Shown: positions 43,896 to 53,362, counted from the stretch's first letter. The stretch is 64,000 nucleotides of DNA from Streptomyces sp. KL109B (GCF_030766935.1 NZ_JASERL010000001.1:248001-312000); one strand, 5' to 3'. Notes: generated by a model not told the origin, from the sequence alone. Numbers and translations are program-made.

Positions 43896-45095
43896 GTGGA
43901 GTTCGGCTTCGACCAGGCGGACAGCGCGGACGCGGACTTCCGTGGCGAGGTCCGGGAGTGGCTCGAAAAGCATCTGGACGAACGGTTCGCCGACGCCGTG
44001 GGGCGCGGCGGTCCCGGCAATGAGCACGAGGGCGGCGCCGAACGGCGCGCCTGGGAGCGGGAGTTGGGCACGGGCGGCTGGATCGGCATCGGCTGGGACC
44101 GGGAGGGCTTCGGCAACCGCGTCGCCACCCTCACCCAGCAGGTCGTCTGGGCGGAGGAGTACGCGCGCGTGCGCGCGCCGGGCCGCTACGGCCACATCGG
44201 CGAGAACCTCCTCGCGCCCACCCTCCTCGCGTACGGCACCGAGGAGCAGCAGCGCCGCTTCCTGCCGCCGATCGCGCGCGGCGAGGAACTGTGGTGCCAG
44301 GGCTACAGCGAACCGGGCGCGGGCTCGGACCTGGCGTCGCTGCGGACCTCGGCGGCACGCGACAAGGACGGCCGCTGGCGGGTGACCGGCCAGAAGGTGT
44401 GGACGTCGCTCGCGCACGAGGCGGACTGGTGCTTCGTACTCGCCCGCACCGACCCGGAGTCGCGCCGCCACAAGGGCATCTCCTTCCTCCTGGTCCCCAT
44501 GGACCAGCCCGGCCACATCGACGTACGCCCGATCCGGCAGCTCACCGGGACGAGCGAGTTCAACGAGGTGTTCTTCGACGGCGCGGTCGCCGAGGAGCTC
44601 GTCGGCGGCGAGGGCGAGGGGTGGAAGGTGGCCATGGGGCTGCTCGCCTTCGAGCGCGGCGTGTCGACACTCGCCCAACAGGTGGGTTTCATCGAGGAGT
44701 TGCGGCAGGTCGTCCGGACGGCGTCCGCCAACGGCGCAATCGGTGACCCCTTGGTACGCGCCGACCTCGTGCGCCTCTGGTCCGAGCTGCGGACCATGCG
44801 GTGGAACGCGCTGCGCACCCTCGGCGGGGCCCCGGACGCGGGCGCGCCGAGCGTCGCCAAGCTGCTGTGGGGCGGCTGGCACCAGCGGCTCGGCGAGCTG
44901 GCCCTGCGCGTACGGGGCGCGGAGGCCTCCGTGGGACCGGCCGACTGGACCCCGGAGCGACCGTACGAACTCGACGAACAGCAGAGGCTGTTCCTGTTCA
45001 GCCGGGCCGACACGATCTACGGCGGCTCGGACGAGATCCAGCGCACCATCATCGCCGAGCGGGTGCTCGGCCTGCCCAGGGAGGGTGAGTCGTGA
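43896..45095 (+). CDS. Acyl-CoA dehydrogenase
   Basis: 399 residues from GTG 43896. GYSEPGAGSDLASLRTSA and GQKVWTSLAHEADWCFVLAR form the FAD/substrate sites. The C-terminal loop is DTIYGGSDEIQRTIIAERVL: Gly replaces the catalytic Glu of YEGT. Full length, unlike 40029. Its stop overlaps the ADH start (GTGA). Confidence 0.88.
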   Translation: MEFGFDQADSADADFRGEVREWLEKHLDERFADAVGRGGPGNEHEGGAERRAWERELGTGGWIGIGWDREGFGNRVATLTQQVVWAEEYARVRAPGRYGHIGENLLAPTLLAYGTEEQQRRFLPPIARGEELWCQGYSEPGAGSDLASLRTSAARDKDGRWRVTGQKVWTSLAHEADWCFVLARTDPESRRHKGISFLLVPMDQPGHIDVRPIRQLTGTSEFNEVFFDGAVAEELVGGEGEGWKVAMGLLAFERGVSTLAQQVGFIEELRQVVRTASANGAIGDPLVRADLVRLWSELRTMRWNALRTLGGAPDAGAPSVAKLLWGGWHQRLGELALRVRGAEASVGPADWTPERPYELDEQQRLFLFSRADTIYGGSDEIQRTIIAERVLGLPREGES

Positions 45096-46141
45096 GGGGT
45101 GTTGTGTTCGACGGCCAAGAGGCCGTCGTCGTCGACGACTTGGAGATACGGGACCCGGGTCCCGGCGAGGTGCTGGTCGGGGTCGCCGCGGCGGGCCTGT
45201 GCCACAGCGACCTGTCGGTGATCGACGGGACGATCCCGTTCCCGCGCCCGGTGGTCCTCGGGCACGAGGGCGCGGGCGTCGTGGAGGCGGTCGGCTCGGG
45301 CGTGACGCACGTCGTGCCGGGCGATCACGTCGCGCTGTCGACGCTCGCCAACTGCGGGGCGTGCGCGGAGTGCGACCGGGGCCGGCCGACGATGTGCCGC
45401 AAGGCGATCGGGATGCCGCAGAAGCCGTTCGCGCGCGGGGAGAAGGACCTCTTCCAGTTCGCGTCGAACTCGGCGTTCGCCGAGCGGACCGTGGTGAAGG
45501 CCGTGCAGGCGGTGAAGATCCCGAAGGAGATCCCGCTGACGTCCGCGGCCCTGATCGGCTGCGGCGTGCTCACCGGCGTCGGCGCCGTCCTGAACCGGGC
45601 GAAGGTCGACCGCGGCGACTCGGTCGTCGTGATCGGCACGGGCGGCGTCGGCCTGAACGTGCTCCAGGGCGCCCGGGTCGCGGGTGCGCTGCGGATCGTG
45701 GCAGTGGACTCCAACCCCGCGAAGGAGGAGGTGGCGCGGCAGTTCGGCGCGACCGAGTTCCTGACCGACGTGGCGGCGGTGCGGGACGTGCTGCCGGACG
45801 GCGCGGACCACGTCTTCGAGTGCGTGGGCCGGGTCGAGCTGATCCGGGCCGCGATCGACCTCCTCGACCGGCACGGACAGGCGGTGATCCTCGGGATGCC
45901 CGCGGCGAAGGCGGAGGCGTCCTTCGTGCCCGCCGAACTCTTCCTCGACAAGTCGGTGCTCGGCTGCCGCTACGGCTCCTCCCGCCCGCAGCGCGACATC
46001 AAGCTGTACGCGGACCTGTACGCGGAGGGCCGGCTGCTGCTCGACGAGCTGGTCACGCGGACGTATCCGGTGGAGGCGTTCGGGCAGGCGGTCGCGGACG
46101 CGGAGGCGGGGAAGGTGGCGCGGGGGGTGCTGACGTTCTGA
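45092..46141 (+). CDS. Zinc-dependent alcohol dehydrogenase
   Basis: 349 residues, MDR superfamily. Catalytic zinc: GLCHSDLSVIDG and GHEGAG. Structural zinc: NCGACAECDRGRPTMC (four Cys). Cofactor loop: VVIGTGGVGLNVLQGA. Close to NAD-dependent long-chain or aryl-alcohol dehydrogenases. Overlaps the dehydrogenase stop. Would turn an alcohol into an aldehyde feeding this acyl-CoA island. Confidence 0.9.
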   Translation: MRGVVFDGQEAVVVDDLEIRDPGPGEVLVGVAAAGLCHSDLSVIDGTIPFPRPVVLGHEGAGVVEAVGSGVTHVVPGDHVALSTLANCGACAECDRGRPTMCRKAIGMPQKPFARGEKDLFQFASNSAFAERTVVKAVQAVKIPKEIPLTSAALIGCGVLTGVGAVLNRAKVDRGDSVVVIGTGGVGLNVLQGARVAGALRIVAVDSNPAKEEVARQFGATEFLTDVAAVRDVLPDGADHVFECVGRVELIRAAIDLLDRHGQAVILGMPAAKAEASFVPAELFLDKSVLGCRYGSSRPQRDIKLYADLYAEGRLLLDELVTRTYPVEAFGQAVADAEAGKVARGVLTF

Positions 46142-46227
46142 CCGCAACTGGACGGTATACGTAGGCAAGTTGGTCACGTGCGCGAGATGTGGACAGCTTG
46201 TGTTGAAAGTGTGACCGAATGAATTAT

Positions 46228-46263
46228 GGGGCCCGTTCATTGCTTCTCCCTCCGAAGGGCCCC
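46228..46263 (+). promoter_or_regulatory. Hairpin that can mask the start of the SnoaL-like gene
   Basis: GGGGCCC (46228-46234) pairs with GGGCCCC (46257-46263), which overlaps the GAAGGG SD region three bases before the ATG at 46267. Possible translation control. Confidence 0.4.
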
Positions 46264-46266
46264 GCC

Positions 46267-46914
46267 ATGTCAGAAGCCGAAGCCCCACCACCCCTCTGGC
46301 TCCAGGGCCGGTCCGCGGTGATCGACGCCGCGGAACCGGCCCACTGGCGTGAGGGCACGCCGGACTACCACCTCTCCCACACGGTGATGCCGGGCCAGCG
46401 CACCACCGAACACGCCCCGGGCTCCCTGGAGGCCGTCGTCGAGGGGGTGGTGCAGGTCTTCGAGATGGAGGTCTCGCACAAGCGCGACCCCGCGACCTGG
46501 GTGTCCATGGTCGCCGACCGCTTCCGTACGCGGATCAACGGCGGCCCGTGGGCCGACGCCAACGACATTGTCGAGCGCGGCAGTTACAACATCCTCATCG
46601 GGGAGAGCGTCTTCTACGGCGCCGAGACCTTCGAGTCCTCGCACGACGTGTTCCACGGCGCCTTCCCCGGCGGATTCTTCTGGGAGGTCACCGAGGTCCT
46701 CTCGGGCCCGCCGGTCATCACGTTCAAGTGGCGGCACTGGGGCGCCTTCGACGGCGAGTACAACGGGTTCTCGGGCAGCGGCGAGAAGATCGAGATGTTC
46801 GGCGTGAGCATCGCCAAGGTCAGCGACGACCTGAAGCTGCTGGAGGTCGAGCACTTCTACGACCCCAACGCCTTCCTGGGGAAGATGACCGGGGGCTGCC
46901 CGGTGGCGCGCTGA
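46267..46914 (+). CDS. SnoaL/NTF2-like protein (pathogen-related-like)
   Basis: 215 residues. Visible: HWREGTPDYHLSHTVMPGQR, LEAVVEGVVQVFEMEVSHKR, VFHGAFPGGFFWEVTEVLSG, and FKWRHWGAFDGEYNGFSGSG. The pattern recalls plant pathogen-related proteins of the NTF2-like superfamily. Enzyme activity unknown; possibly a cyclase or isomerase in the island. ATG 46267. Confidence 0.65.
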   Translation: MSEAEAPPPLWLQGRSAVIDAAEPAHWREGTPDYHLSHTVMPGQRTTEHAPGSLEAVVEGVVQVFEMEVSHKRDPATWVSMVADRFRTRINGGPWADANDIVERGSYNILIGESVFYGAETFESSHDVFHGAFPGGFFWEVTEVLSGPPVITFKWRHWGAFDGEYNGFSGSGEKIEMFGVSIAKVSDDLKLLEVEHFYDPNAFLGKMTGGCPVAR

Positions 46915-46968
46915 GGGGGCCGCCGGGGCGCGGCGCCAAGGTGGCACCGGTGACGCGCCCCTTCCAAT

Positions 46969-46983
46969 CTGACACCCCGTCAG
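46969..46983. promoter_or_regulatory. Shared operator, site 4
   Basis: CTGACACCCCGTCAG, perfect arms, five bases before the first ATG of the flavin reductase. Confidence 0.7.
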
Positions 46984-46988
46984 CTTCA

Positions 46989-47618
46989 ATGGATTCCATG
47001 ATGGGACACGCAGGGATGGCGGCCACCGTCGTCCGGTACCTCAGGTCGGTCGGTGCTCCCACGGCGGAGGTGCCGCCCTTGGACGTGCTGCCGCGCCCCG
47101 ATCTGCGCGCGGTCGGCGACGACGAGCGGGCGCCGGTCGACCCGGCCGAATTCCGGCGCGTACTGGGCGAGTTCGCCAGCGGAGTGACCGTGGTGACGGC
47201 GGCCGATCCCGATACGGGCGCGGCCGGCTTCGCCTGCCAGTCCTTCGCGTCCCTCTCCCTCGACCCGCCGCTCGTGGCGTTCATGGTCGCGCGTACGTCG
47301 ACGACCTGGCCGCGGATCGCGCGCGCGGGCTCCTTCTGCGTCAACGTACTGGCCGCGGACCAGGGCGAGTTGTGCCGGGGCTTCGCGGTCAGCGGGGCGG
47401 ACAAGTTCGCGGGCGTCGCGTACGACGAGGCACCGGTGTCGGGGGCGCCACGCCTCGACGGGGTCGCGGCGTGGATCGACTGCGCCATCCACGCGGTGCA
47501 CACGGGCGGCGACCACCTGATCGTGGTCGGCCGGGTGACGGCGCTGGGGGCGGACGGCAATGGGGCGGGGCCGCTGCTGTTCCACCAGGGGCGGTTCGCG
47601 GGGTTGCCGCGGGACTGA
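46989..47618 (+). CDS. Flavin reductase-like domain protein
   Basis: 209 residues from ATG 46989; 46998, 47001 and 47016 are alternative starts and no SD is visible, so the mRNA may be leaderless. Flavin reductase core: FRRVLGEFASGVTVVTAAD, GFACQSFASLSLDPPLVAF, FCVNVLAADQGEL, and DHLIVVGRVTAL. It supplies reduced FMN/FAD to a two-component monooxygenase, as HsaB does in steroid catabolism. Seven bases separate it from the convergent MFS gene. Confidence 0.87.
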   Translation: MDSMMGHAGMAATVVRYLRSVGAPTAEVPPLDVLPRPDLRAVGDDERAPVDPAEFRRVLGEFASGVTVVTAADPDTGAAGFACQSFASLSLDPPLVAFMVARTSTTWPRIARAGSFCVNVLAADQGELCRGFAVSGADKFAGVAYDEAPVSGAPRLDGVAAWIDCAIHAVHTGGDHLIVVGRVTALGADGNGAGPLLFHQGRFAGLPRD

Positions 47619-47625
47619 CGGGCCG

Positions 47626-48957
47626 CTACGAGGCCGAGGCGCGCCTGATGACCAGCGCCATCAGCGCCGCCGCCGCGCACAGCGCGCCCGAGGCGTACCA
47701 GACCACGTCGTACGAGCCGAAGACGTCCCGCGCCACACCACCCAGGAAGGCCACCACCGCGGCCCCCACCTGGTGCGAGGCGAGCACCCAGCCGAACACG
47801 ATCGCGCTGTCCTCGCCGTAGTGCTCGCGGCACAGCGCGATCGTCGGCGGCACGGTGGCGACCCAGTCGAGCCCGTAGAACACGATGAAGAAGACCATCG
47901 GCGGCCGGACGTCCGGAGCCAGCAGCATCGGCAGGAACAGCAGCGAGACGCCGCGCAGCGCGTAGTACACGGCGAGCAGCCGGCGCGCCTCGATCCGGTC
48001 GGTGAACCAGCCTGACGCGATCGTCCCGACGACGTCGAAGACCCCGATGACGGCGAGCAGTGACGCGGCCGTGGTGACCGGCATGTGGTGATCGTGGGCT
48101 GCTGGTACGAAGTGCGTCTTGACCAGGCCGTTCGTCGAGGCGCCACAGATCGCGAAGGTGCCGGCGAGCAGCCAGAAGGGCCCGGTGCGGGCGGCCTTCG
48201 CGAGCACGGTCACGGCGCGCTTCCCCGCGCCCCGCACGGGCTCGGGCTTCGGCACGAACTCCTTCGCCCCGTACGGAGCTACGCCCGCGTCGGCGGGATG
48301 GTCGCGCAACAGCAGCCACACCAGCGGGACGACCGCGAGCGCGGACAGCGCCACGGTCACGGCGGCGGGCCGCCAGCCGTGCCGGTCCACGATCCAGGAG
48401 AGCAACGGCAGAAACACCAGCTGCCCCGAGGCACTGGCCGCGGTCAGCACTCCGGTGACGAGCCCGCGCCGCGCGACGAACCACCGATTGGTGACGGTGG
48501 CGGCGAAGGCCAGCGCCATCGACCCGCTCCCGAGCCCCACCAACACGCCCCAGAACAGCACCAGTTGCCAGGCGGCGGTCATCCACACGGTGAGCAGCGA
48601 CCCGGCGGCGATGACGGTCAGCGCGAGGGCGACGACCCGCCGGATCCCGAACCGGTCCATGAGCGCGGCGGCGAACGGGGCCGTGACCCCGTACAGCGCC
48701 AGGTTCACGGACACGGCGAAGCCGATGGTGCCGCGCGACCAGCCGAACCCCGTACTCGGGTCGTGCAACGGCTCGATGAGCAGCCCCGGCAGGGAGGCGA
48801 AGGCGGCGGCGCCGACGATCGTCACGAAGGTCACGGCGGCGACGGCCCAGGCACGGTGCGGTCGGCGAATTCTGGGCCGGGCACCGGTCGACGCCTCCGC
48901 CGGTATCTGAGTCTGCGTCTGCGTCTGCGTCTCTGTCACCCAAAGAGCTTCGGCCAT
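47626..48957 (-). CDS. Major facilitator superfamily transporter
   Basis: 443 residues from ATG 48957 (GGGGGG upstream); ATG 48993 overlaps an inverted repeat and is less likely. Twelve hydrophobic segments, starting WAVAAVTFVTIVGAAAFASL, with MDRFGIRRVVALAL after helix 2 (motif A type). N-terminus carries TQTQTQTQ from a hexanucleotide repeat. Related to oxalate/formate-antiporter-like MFS. It may import or export an intermediate of the island. Confidence 0.87.
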   Translation of the reverse strand: MAEALWVTETQTQTQTQIPAEASTGARPRIRRPHRAWAVAAVTFVTIVGAAAFASLPGLLIEPLHDPSTGFGWSRGTIGFAVSVNLALYGVTAPFAAALMDRFGIRRVVALALTVIAAGSLLTVWMTAAWQLVLFWGVLVGLGSGSMALAFAATVTNRWFVARRGLVTGVLTAASASGQLVFLPLLSWIVDRHGWRPAAVTVALSALAVVPLVWLLLRDHPADAGVAPYGAKEFVPKPEPVRGAGKRAVTVLAKAARTGPFWLLAGTFAICGASTNGLVKTHFVPAAHDHHMPVTTAASLLAVIGVFDVVGTIASGWFTDRIEARRLLAVYYALRGVSLLFLPMLLAPDVRPPMVFFIVFYGLDWVATVPPTIALCREHYGEDSAIVFGWVLASHQVGAAVVAFLGGVARDVFGSYDVVWYASGALCAAAALMALVIRRASAS

Positions 48958-48980
48958 CGAGCCCCCCGGAACGAGTGGCC

Positions 48981-48996
48981 CGAATGCCATCATTCG
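48981..48996. promoter_or_regulatory. Inverted repeat between MFS and GlxA-type regulator
   Basis: CGAATG-CCAT-CATTCG: perfect six-base arms in the 52-bp divergent gap. Likely operator of the adjacent AraC-type regulator. Confidence 0.55.
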
Positions 48997-49009
48997 CTAG
49001 GATCGGGCC

Positions 49010-50056
49010 ATGCCCCGCACGCGCACCCGCACCCAACGGCACACCCCGCACCCGCACCGGGTGGCGGTGCTCGCGCTCGACGGCCTCATCCCCTTCGAGT
49101 TCGGCATCCCGCAGCGCATCTTCGGCCGCGCCCGCGACGCCGCAGGAGAGCTCCTGTACGAGGTCGTGACCTGCGCCGTCCGCGAGCCGGGCCGGGTGCG
49201 TACCGACGCGGACTACGAGATCCACGTCGAGCACGGCCCGGACGCCCTGGCCACCGCTGACACCGTGATCGTCCCGGCCTCGTACGAGATGGGCCCGGTC
49301 TACGAAGAGGGCGTGCTGACGCCGGAGTTGGCGAGGGCGCTCGCATACATCCGCCCCGGTACGCGCATGGTCTCGATCTGCACCGGCAGCTACGTCCTCG
49401 CCGCCGCGGGCCTCTTCGACGGCAGGGCCGCGACCACGCACTGGGCGGACGCCGCCCACTTCCAGAGCCTCTTCCCGCAGATCGAGGTCGACCCCAACGT
49501 CCTGTTCATCGACGGCGGCGACGTGCTGTCGTCGGCGGGCGTCGCCGCGGGCATCGACCTGTGCCTGCACCTGGTGCGGCGCGACCACGGCGCGGCGGTC
49601 GCCAACGACGTGGCGCGGCGCACCGTGGTACCGCCGCACCGGGACGGCGGCCAGGCCCAGTACATCGAACGCCCGCTCCCGGAGCCGACGTTGGCGTCCA
49701 CCGCGCGCGCCCGCGCGTGGGCCCTCGACCACTTGGGCGAGCCGCTCACGCTGCGCGCCCTGGCCGACCGCGCGTCCCTTTCCGTACGCACCTTCACCCG
49801 CCGCTTCCGCGAGGAGGTGGGCGTCAGCCCCGGCCAGTGGCTCACCGGGCAGCGCGTGGAGCGGGCCCGGCAGCTGCTGGAGACGTCGGACGGCTCCATC
49901 GACGAGGTGGCCCGGCAGGCCGGATTCGGCACGGCCCAGTCGTTGCGGCAGCACTTCCACGCGGCGGTGGGGGTGACGCCGACGGCGTATCGGCGGACGT
50001 TCCGGACGTTCCGGACGTTCCGGGCGGGCGGGGGTGCGGTCGTGGGCACGCCGTGA
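49010..50056 (+). CDS. GlxA-type AraC regulator with DJ-1/PfpI domain
   Basis: 348 residues. N-terminal DJ-1/PfpI-like domain at about 15-195 (VAVLALDGLIPFEFGIPQRI, MVSICTGSYVLAAAG with the nucleophile-elbow Cys). C-terminal AraC HTH pair at about 235-335 (LTLRALADRASLSVRTFTRR, IDEVARQAGFGTAQSLRQHF). The tail RTFRTFRTF comes from a 9-nt repeat. Probably regulates the divergent MFS gene. Confidence 0.9.
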   Translation: MPRTRTRTQRHTPHPHRVAVLALDGLIPFEFGIPQRIFGRARDAAGELLYEVVTCAVREPGRVRTDADYEIHVEHGPDALATADTVIVPASYEMGPVYEEGVLTPELARALAYIRPGTRMVSICTGSYVLAAAGLFDGRAATTHWADAAHFQSLFPQIEVDPNVLFIDGGDVLSSAGVAAGIDLCLHLVRRDHGAAVANDVARRTVVPPHRDGGQAQYIERPLPEPTLASTARARAWALDHLGEPLTLRALADRASLSVRTFTRRFREEVGVSPGQWLTGQRVERARQLLETSDGSIDEVARQAGFGTAQSLRQHFHAAVGVTPTAYRRTFRTFRTFRAGGGAVVGTP

Positions 50057-50062
50057 CGGTGG

Positions 50063-50105
50063 CTGTGACCGGAATCCCCAACAGGGCTGGGGTTTCCGGT
50101 CACAG
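50063..50105. terminator. Two-way terminator, GlxA / hydratase
   Basis: An 18-bp stem with one mismatch: CTGTGACCGGAATCCCCA against TGGGGTTTCCGGTCACAG, with a 7-base loop. It lies between convergent genes. Confidence 0.85.
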
Positions 50106-50122
50106 TCCCGGTGGATCGCGGG

Positions 50123-50986
50123 TTAGCGGCCCCTGAAGTCCGGTCGGCGGCGCTCCACGAAGCTGGCGACGCCCTCGTTCGCGTCGTGGGTGCTCATGTT
50201 GAGCTCCTGGGCTGTGGCCTCCGCCGCGAGGGCCGTTGCGCGGTCGGTGTCGAGGGAGGCGTTGACCAGGTGTTTGGTCATCGCGAGTGCGCGGGTCGGG
50301 CCCGCCGCGAGGCGTTCCGCCCAGTCGCGGGCCAGCTTCGTCAACTGATCGTCCGGGACGACCCGGTTGATCAGGCCGAGGCGCTCCGCGTCGGGGGCGG
50401 GCACGGCGTCGCCGAAGAACATCAGCTCCTTCGCGCGCTGCGGGCCGATGAGGCGGGGGAGGAGGTACGCGCCGCCGCCGTCCGGGACGAGGCCGCGGCG
50501 TACGAACACCTCGATGAAGCGTGCCGACTCGGCCGCGATGACCAGGTCGCAGGCGAGCGCGAGGTGGGCGCCGATGCCGGCCGCCGTGCCGTTCACCGCG
50601 GCGATGACCGGTTTCTCGCAGTCCTGGACGGCGGTGATCAGGCGTTGCGCGCCGAGCCGGATCATGCGGGCGACGTCGCCCACGACCCGTTCCCCGGTGT
50701 CGGAGCCGCCGCCCCGCAGGTCCGCCCCGGCGCAGAAGCCCTTGCCCGTCGCGGTGATCACGACGGCTCGTACGTCCGGGTCGGCGGAGGCCTCGGCGAG
50801 CAGCGCGATGACGCGTTCGCGCTGGTCCCAGGTGACGGCGTTCATCGCCTCTGGACGGTTGAGGGTGATCCACGAGACGCCGTTGTCAGTGGCGTGCAGT
50901 ACCAATGAGTCCAGGGGCTTTTCGGGTTCGGAGGGTTCGGAGGGTTCCGAAGGTTCCGAAGGAGCGGCGGGGGAGGGCTTGGTCAT
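50123..50986 (-). CDS. Enoyl-CoA hydratase/isomerase
   Basis: 287 residues. Crotonase fold: VVITATGKGFCAGADLRGGG (oxyanion hole), GTAAGIGAHLALACDLVIAA, and FVRRGLVPDGGGAYLLPRLI. His replaces the first hydratase Glu and the VPDGGG loop resembles PaaB/PaaG and delta-isomerase types, so isomerase activity is possible. The N-terminus has an SEPSEPSEPSEP stretch from a 9-nt repeat. Lies 49 bases after the ADP-forming ligase gene, in the same direction. Confidence 0.88.
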   Translation of the reverse strand: MTKPSPAAPSEPSEPSEPSEPEKPLDSLVLHATDNGVSWITLNRPEAMNAVTWDQRERVIALLAEASADPDVRAVVITATGKGFCAGADLRGGGSDTGERVVGDVARMIRLGAQRLITAVQDCEKPVIAAVNGTAAGIGAHLALACDLVIAAESARFIEVFVRRGLVPDGGGAYLLPRLIGPQRAKELMFFGDAVPAPDAERLGLINRVVPDDQLTKLARDWAERLAAGPTRALAMTKHLVNASLDTDRATALAAEATAQELNMSTHDANEGVASFVERRRPDFRGR

Positions 50987-51035
50987 GGGGGAGCTCCGTT
51001 TCGGGAGTGGGGCGGCGGCAGCGGGTGCGGTGCGG

Positions 51036-53267
51036 TCAGCGGCACACGGCGAGGGCGTCGAGGGCGACCGCGCCCTGGCCGCGTGGCAGCACCATCAGCG
51101 GGTTGATGTCCAGCTCGGCGAGGTCGTCGCCGAGTTCGAGCGCCATCCGCTGCACCCGCAGGATCACTTCGACCAGCGCGTCGATGTCGACGGGGGGCGC
51201 CCCCCTGACCCCGTCGAGCAGCGCACGGCCGCGCAGTTGGTCCAGGACCGCGCGCGCCTGGGTCTCGCCGAAGGGGGGTACGGCGACGGCGGTGTCCCGC
51301 AGGACCTCCACGAGTACGCCGCCGAGGCCGACGGTCACGGTGGGGCCGAACAGGTCGTCGCGGGTGACGCCGACGACCATCTCGACGCCGCGTTCCACCA
51401 TCTGGCAGACCAGTACGCCGTCGAGCTCGATGCCCTCGTAGCGGGCGATGTCGGTCAACTCGCGGTAGGCGTCCCGGACTTGGCTGGCCGACGTCAATCC
51501 CACTTTCACCAGGCCGAGTTCGGACTTGTGGGCGAGTTGGGGCGCCGAGGCCTTCATGACGACCGGGTAGCCGACGAGGGACGCGGCGCGCACCGCGGCG
51601 GCGGCGCTCGTCACCAGCTGTTCGCGCGGTACGCGGATGCCGTACGCCCGCAGCAGCTGCTTCGCCGCGTGTTCGCTCAGCTGGTGGCCCGGGCGCATCA
51701 GGGCCTGCGCCTTGCGGAAGGACGGGGACGGGGTGCGCGGTGCCTCGTCGAAGGGGGATACGTAGGAAGTCGTGAAGTGGTGGTGGGCCAGGTAGGAGCG
51801 GACCGCGGTGATGCAGTTGGAGAACGTGCGGAAGGTGGCCACGCGGGAGGAGTTGAGGAGCGTCTCGCGGTAGGCGTCCTCCGTGCCGACCGGCGAGCCC
51901 CACACCACGCACACCAGCTTGTCCGTCTGCTCCGCCGCGTCCACGAGGTCCTGCGCCAGCTTGTCGCTCATGGGTGGGAAGGGGCCGGTGATGGGGCAGA
52001 TGAGGACGCCCACGGAGGGGTCGGCGAGGATCGCGTCGATGATCTTTCGGCCGCGCCAGTCGCCGACCGGGTGGCCGCCGTTGTCGACCGGGTTCGCGAC
52101 GCTCAGGTACTCCGGTATCCACTGGTGGAGTTCGTCCTGCTTCTCCTGGGGGAGGGTGGGCAGGTCGAGGCCCGCTTCCGTCGCCAGGTCGGAGAAGTGG
52201 GCGCCGGTGCCGCCGGAGATCGAGTAGACGACGACGCCGTCGGCCTGCGGCGGGCGGGCGCGGGCCAGGAGGGCCGCGGTGTCCTGGAGTTCGTCGAGGC
52301 CGTCGACGCGGATGACGCCGAACTGCCGCATGGCGGCGTCCACGACGGTGTCGGCGCCGGTGAGCTTCCCGGTGTGGGAGGCGGCGGTGCGCGCCCCGGT
52401 CTCGGTCCGTCCGACCTTCACGGCGACGACCGGCACGCCCTCGCGCGCGGCCCGGTCGGCGGCGAGCAGGAAGGAGCGGCCGTCCTTGAGGCCCTCCACA
52501 TAGCAGGCGATGGCGCCGACCTCGGGGCGCTGCGCGAAGTAGGAGATGAAGTCGGCGGTCTCCAGGTCGGCCTCGTTGCCGGTCGGCGCCCAGTGCGAGA
52601 GCCGGATGCCCAGCTCTTGGAGGCTGAACACGGGGCGACCTTGGTGGCCGGACTGGGTGATCAGCGCGATGGCCGGGCCTTCGAGGTCGTCACGGAAGCG
52701 TTCGAAGGCGTTGAGGTTGGTGTTCGGGCCGAGCAGCCGCATCCCGGAGCGCTCCACGGCGGCGGAGAGGCGGGCTTGCGCGGCCGCGCCCTCGTCGCCG
52801 GTCTCGGCGAAGCCGGAGGCGAAGGCGACGGCGAACCGCACCTTCGTGTCGGCGAGTTGCTCGATGACGGGAAGTGGGTCGGCGACGAGCAGTACCGCGA
52901 GGTCGACCTGTTCCGGCAGCTCGCCCACGGACGGCGAGCAGGGCAGCCCGAAGACGGACTCGCGGGTCGGGTGCACGGGATACAGGCGCGCGCCGACCCG
53001 CTCCGCCCAGCCCATCAGCTGCCGGGTGATTCCGGTGTTGGGCCGCCCCTCGGCGTCGGACGCGCCGACGACGGCGACGGACTCGGGCCGGAAGAACCGG
53101 TCCAGATCCGGTACGTCGGCGTGCAGCGGAAGCCCGCTGACGTCCGTGTCTTCGGTGCTCCCGGTTCCGGCCCGCCCATGGACGGCGGGTCCGGGCTGCT
53201 CACCGCAGGCGATCACGCGGGCCCGGCGGGAGTCGGTGGTCAGGGTGCCGTACGTCGATCCAAGCAT
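51036..53267 (-). CDS. ADP-forming acyl-CoA synthetase (acetate-CoA ligase family)
   Basis: 743 residues, alpha and beta parts fused. CoA-binding domain (VAVVGASDAEGRPNTGI), two ligase-CoA domains with phosphohistidine loop (AASHTGKLTGADTVV), and a C-terminal ATP-grasp (LVGYPVVMKASAPQLAHKSE, LGGVLVEVLRDTAV). Makes acyl-CoA from acid, CoA and ATP through a phosphohistidine. First gene of the leftward pair with the hydratase; two perfect operator sites lie upstream. Confidence 0.9.
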   Translation of the reverse strand: MLGSTYGTLTTDSRRARVIACGEQPGPAVHGRAGTGSTEDTDVSGLPLHADVPDLDRFFRPESVAVVGASDAEGRPNTGITRQLMGWAERVGARLYPVHPTRESVFGLPCSPSVGELPEQVDLAVLLVADPLPVIEQLADTKVRFAVAFASGFAETGDEGAAAQARLSAAVERSGMRLLGPNTNLNAFERFRDDLEGPAIALITQSGHQGRPVFSLQELGIRLSHWAPTGNEADLETADFISYFAQRPEVGAIACYVEGLKDGRSFLLAADRAAREGVPVVAVKVGRTETGARTAASHTGKLTGADTVVDAAMRQFGVIRVDGLDELQDTAALLARARPPQADGVVVYSISGGTGAHFSDLATEAGLDLPTLPQEKQDELHQWIPEYLSVANPVDNGGHPVGDWRGRKIIDAILADPSVGVLICPITGPFPPMSDKLAQDLVDAAEQTDKLVCVVWGSPVGTEDAYRETLLNSSRVATFRTFSNCITAVRSYLAHHHFTTSYVSPFDEAPRTPSPSFRKAQALMRPGHQLSEHAAKQLLRAYGIRVPREQLVTSAAAAVRAASLVGYPVVMKASAPQLAHKSELGLVKVGLTSASQVRDAYRELTDIARYEGIELDGVLVCQMVERGVEMVVGVTRDDLFGPTVTVGLGGVLVEVLRDTAVAVPPFGETQARAVLDQLRGRALLDGVRGAPPVDIDALVEVILRVQRMALELGDDLAELDINPLMVLPRGQGAVALDALAVCR

Positions 53268-53338
53268 CGGTCCGCCCGCTCCTGTGTGTCAGCGACATCT
53301 GTTGCCTGTGCGTTGCCTAGAAGTCCCCCAGGGAATAA

Positions 53339-53353
53339 CTGACGCATAGTCAG
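53339..53353. promoter_or_regulatory. Shared operator, site 5
   Basis: CTGACGCATAGTCAG, perfect arms, 72 bases upstream of the ADP-forming ligase. Confidence 0.75.
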
Positions 53354-53362
53354 ATTACTGAA

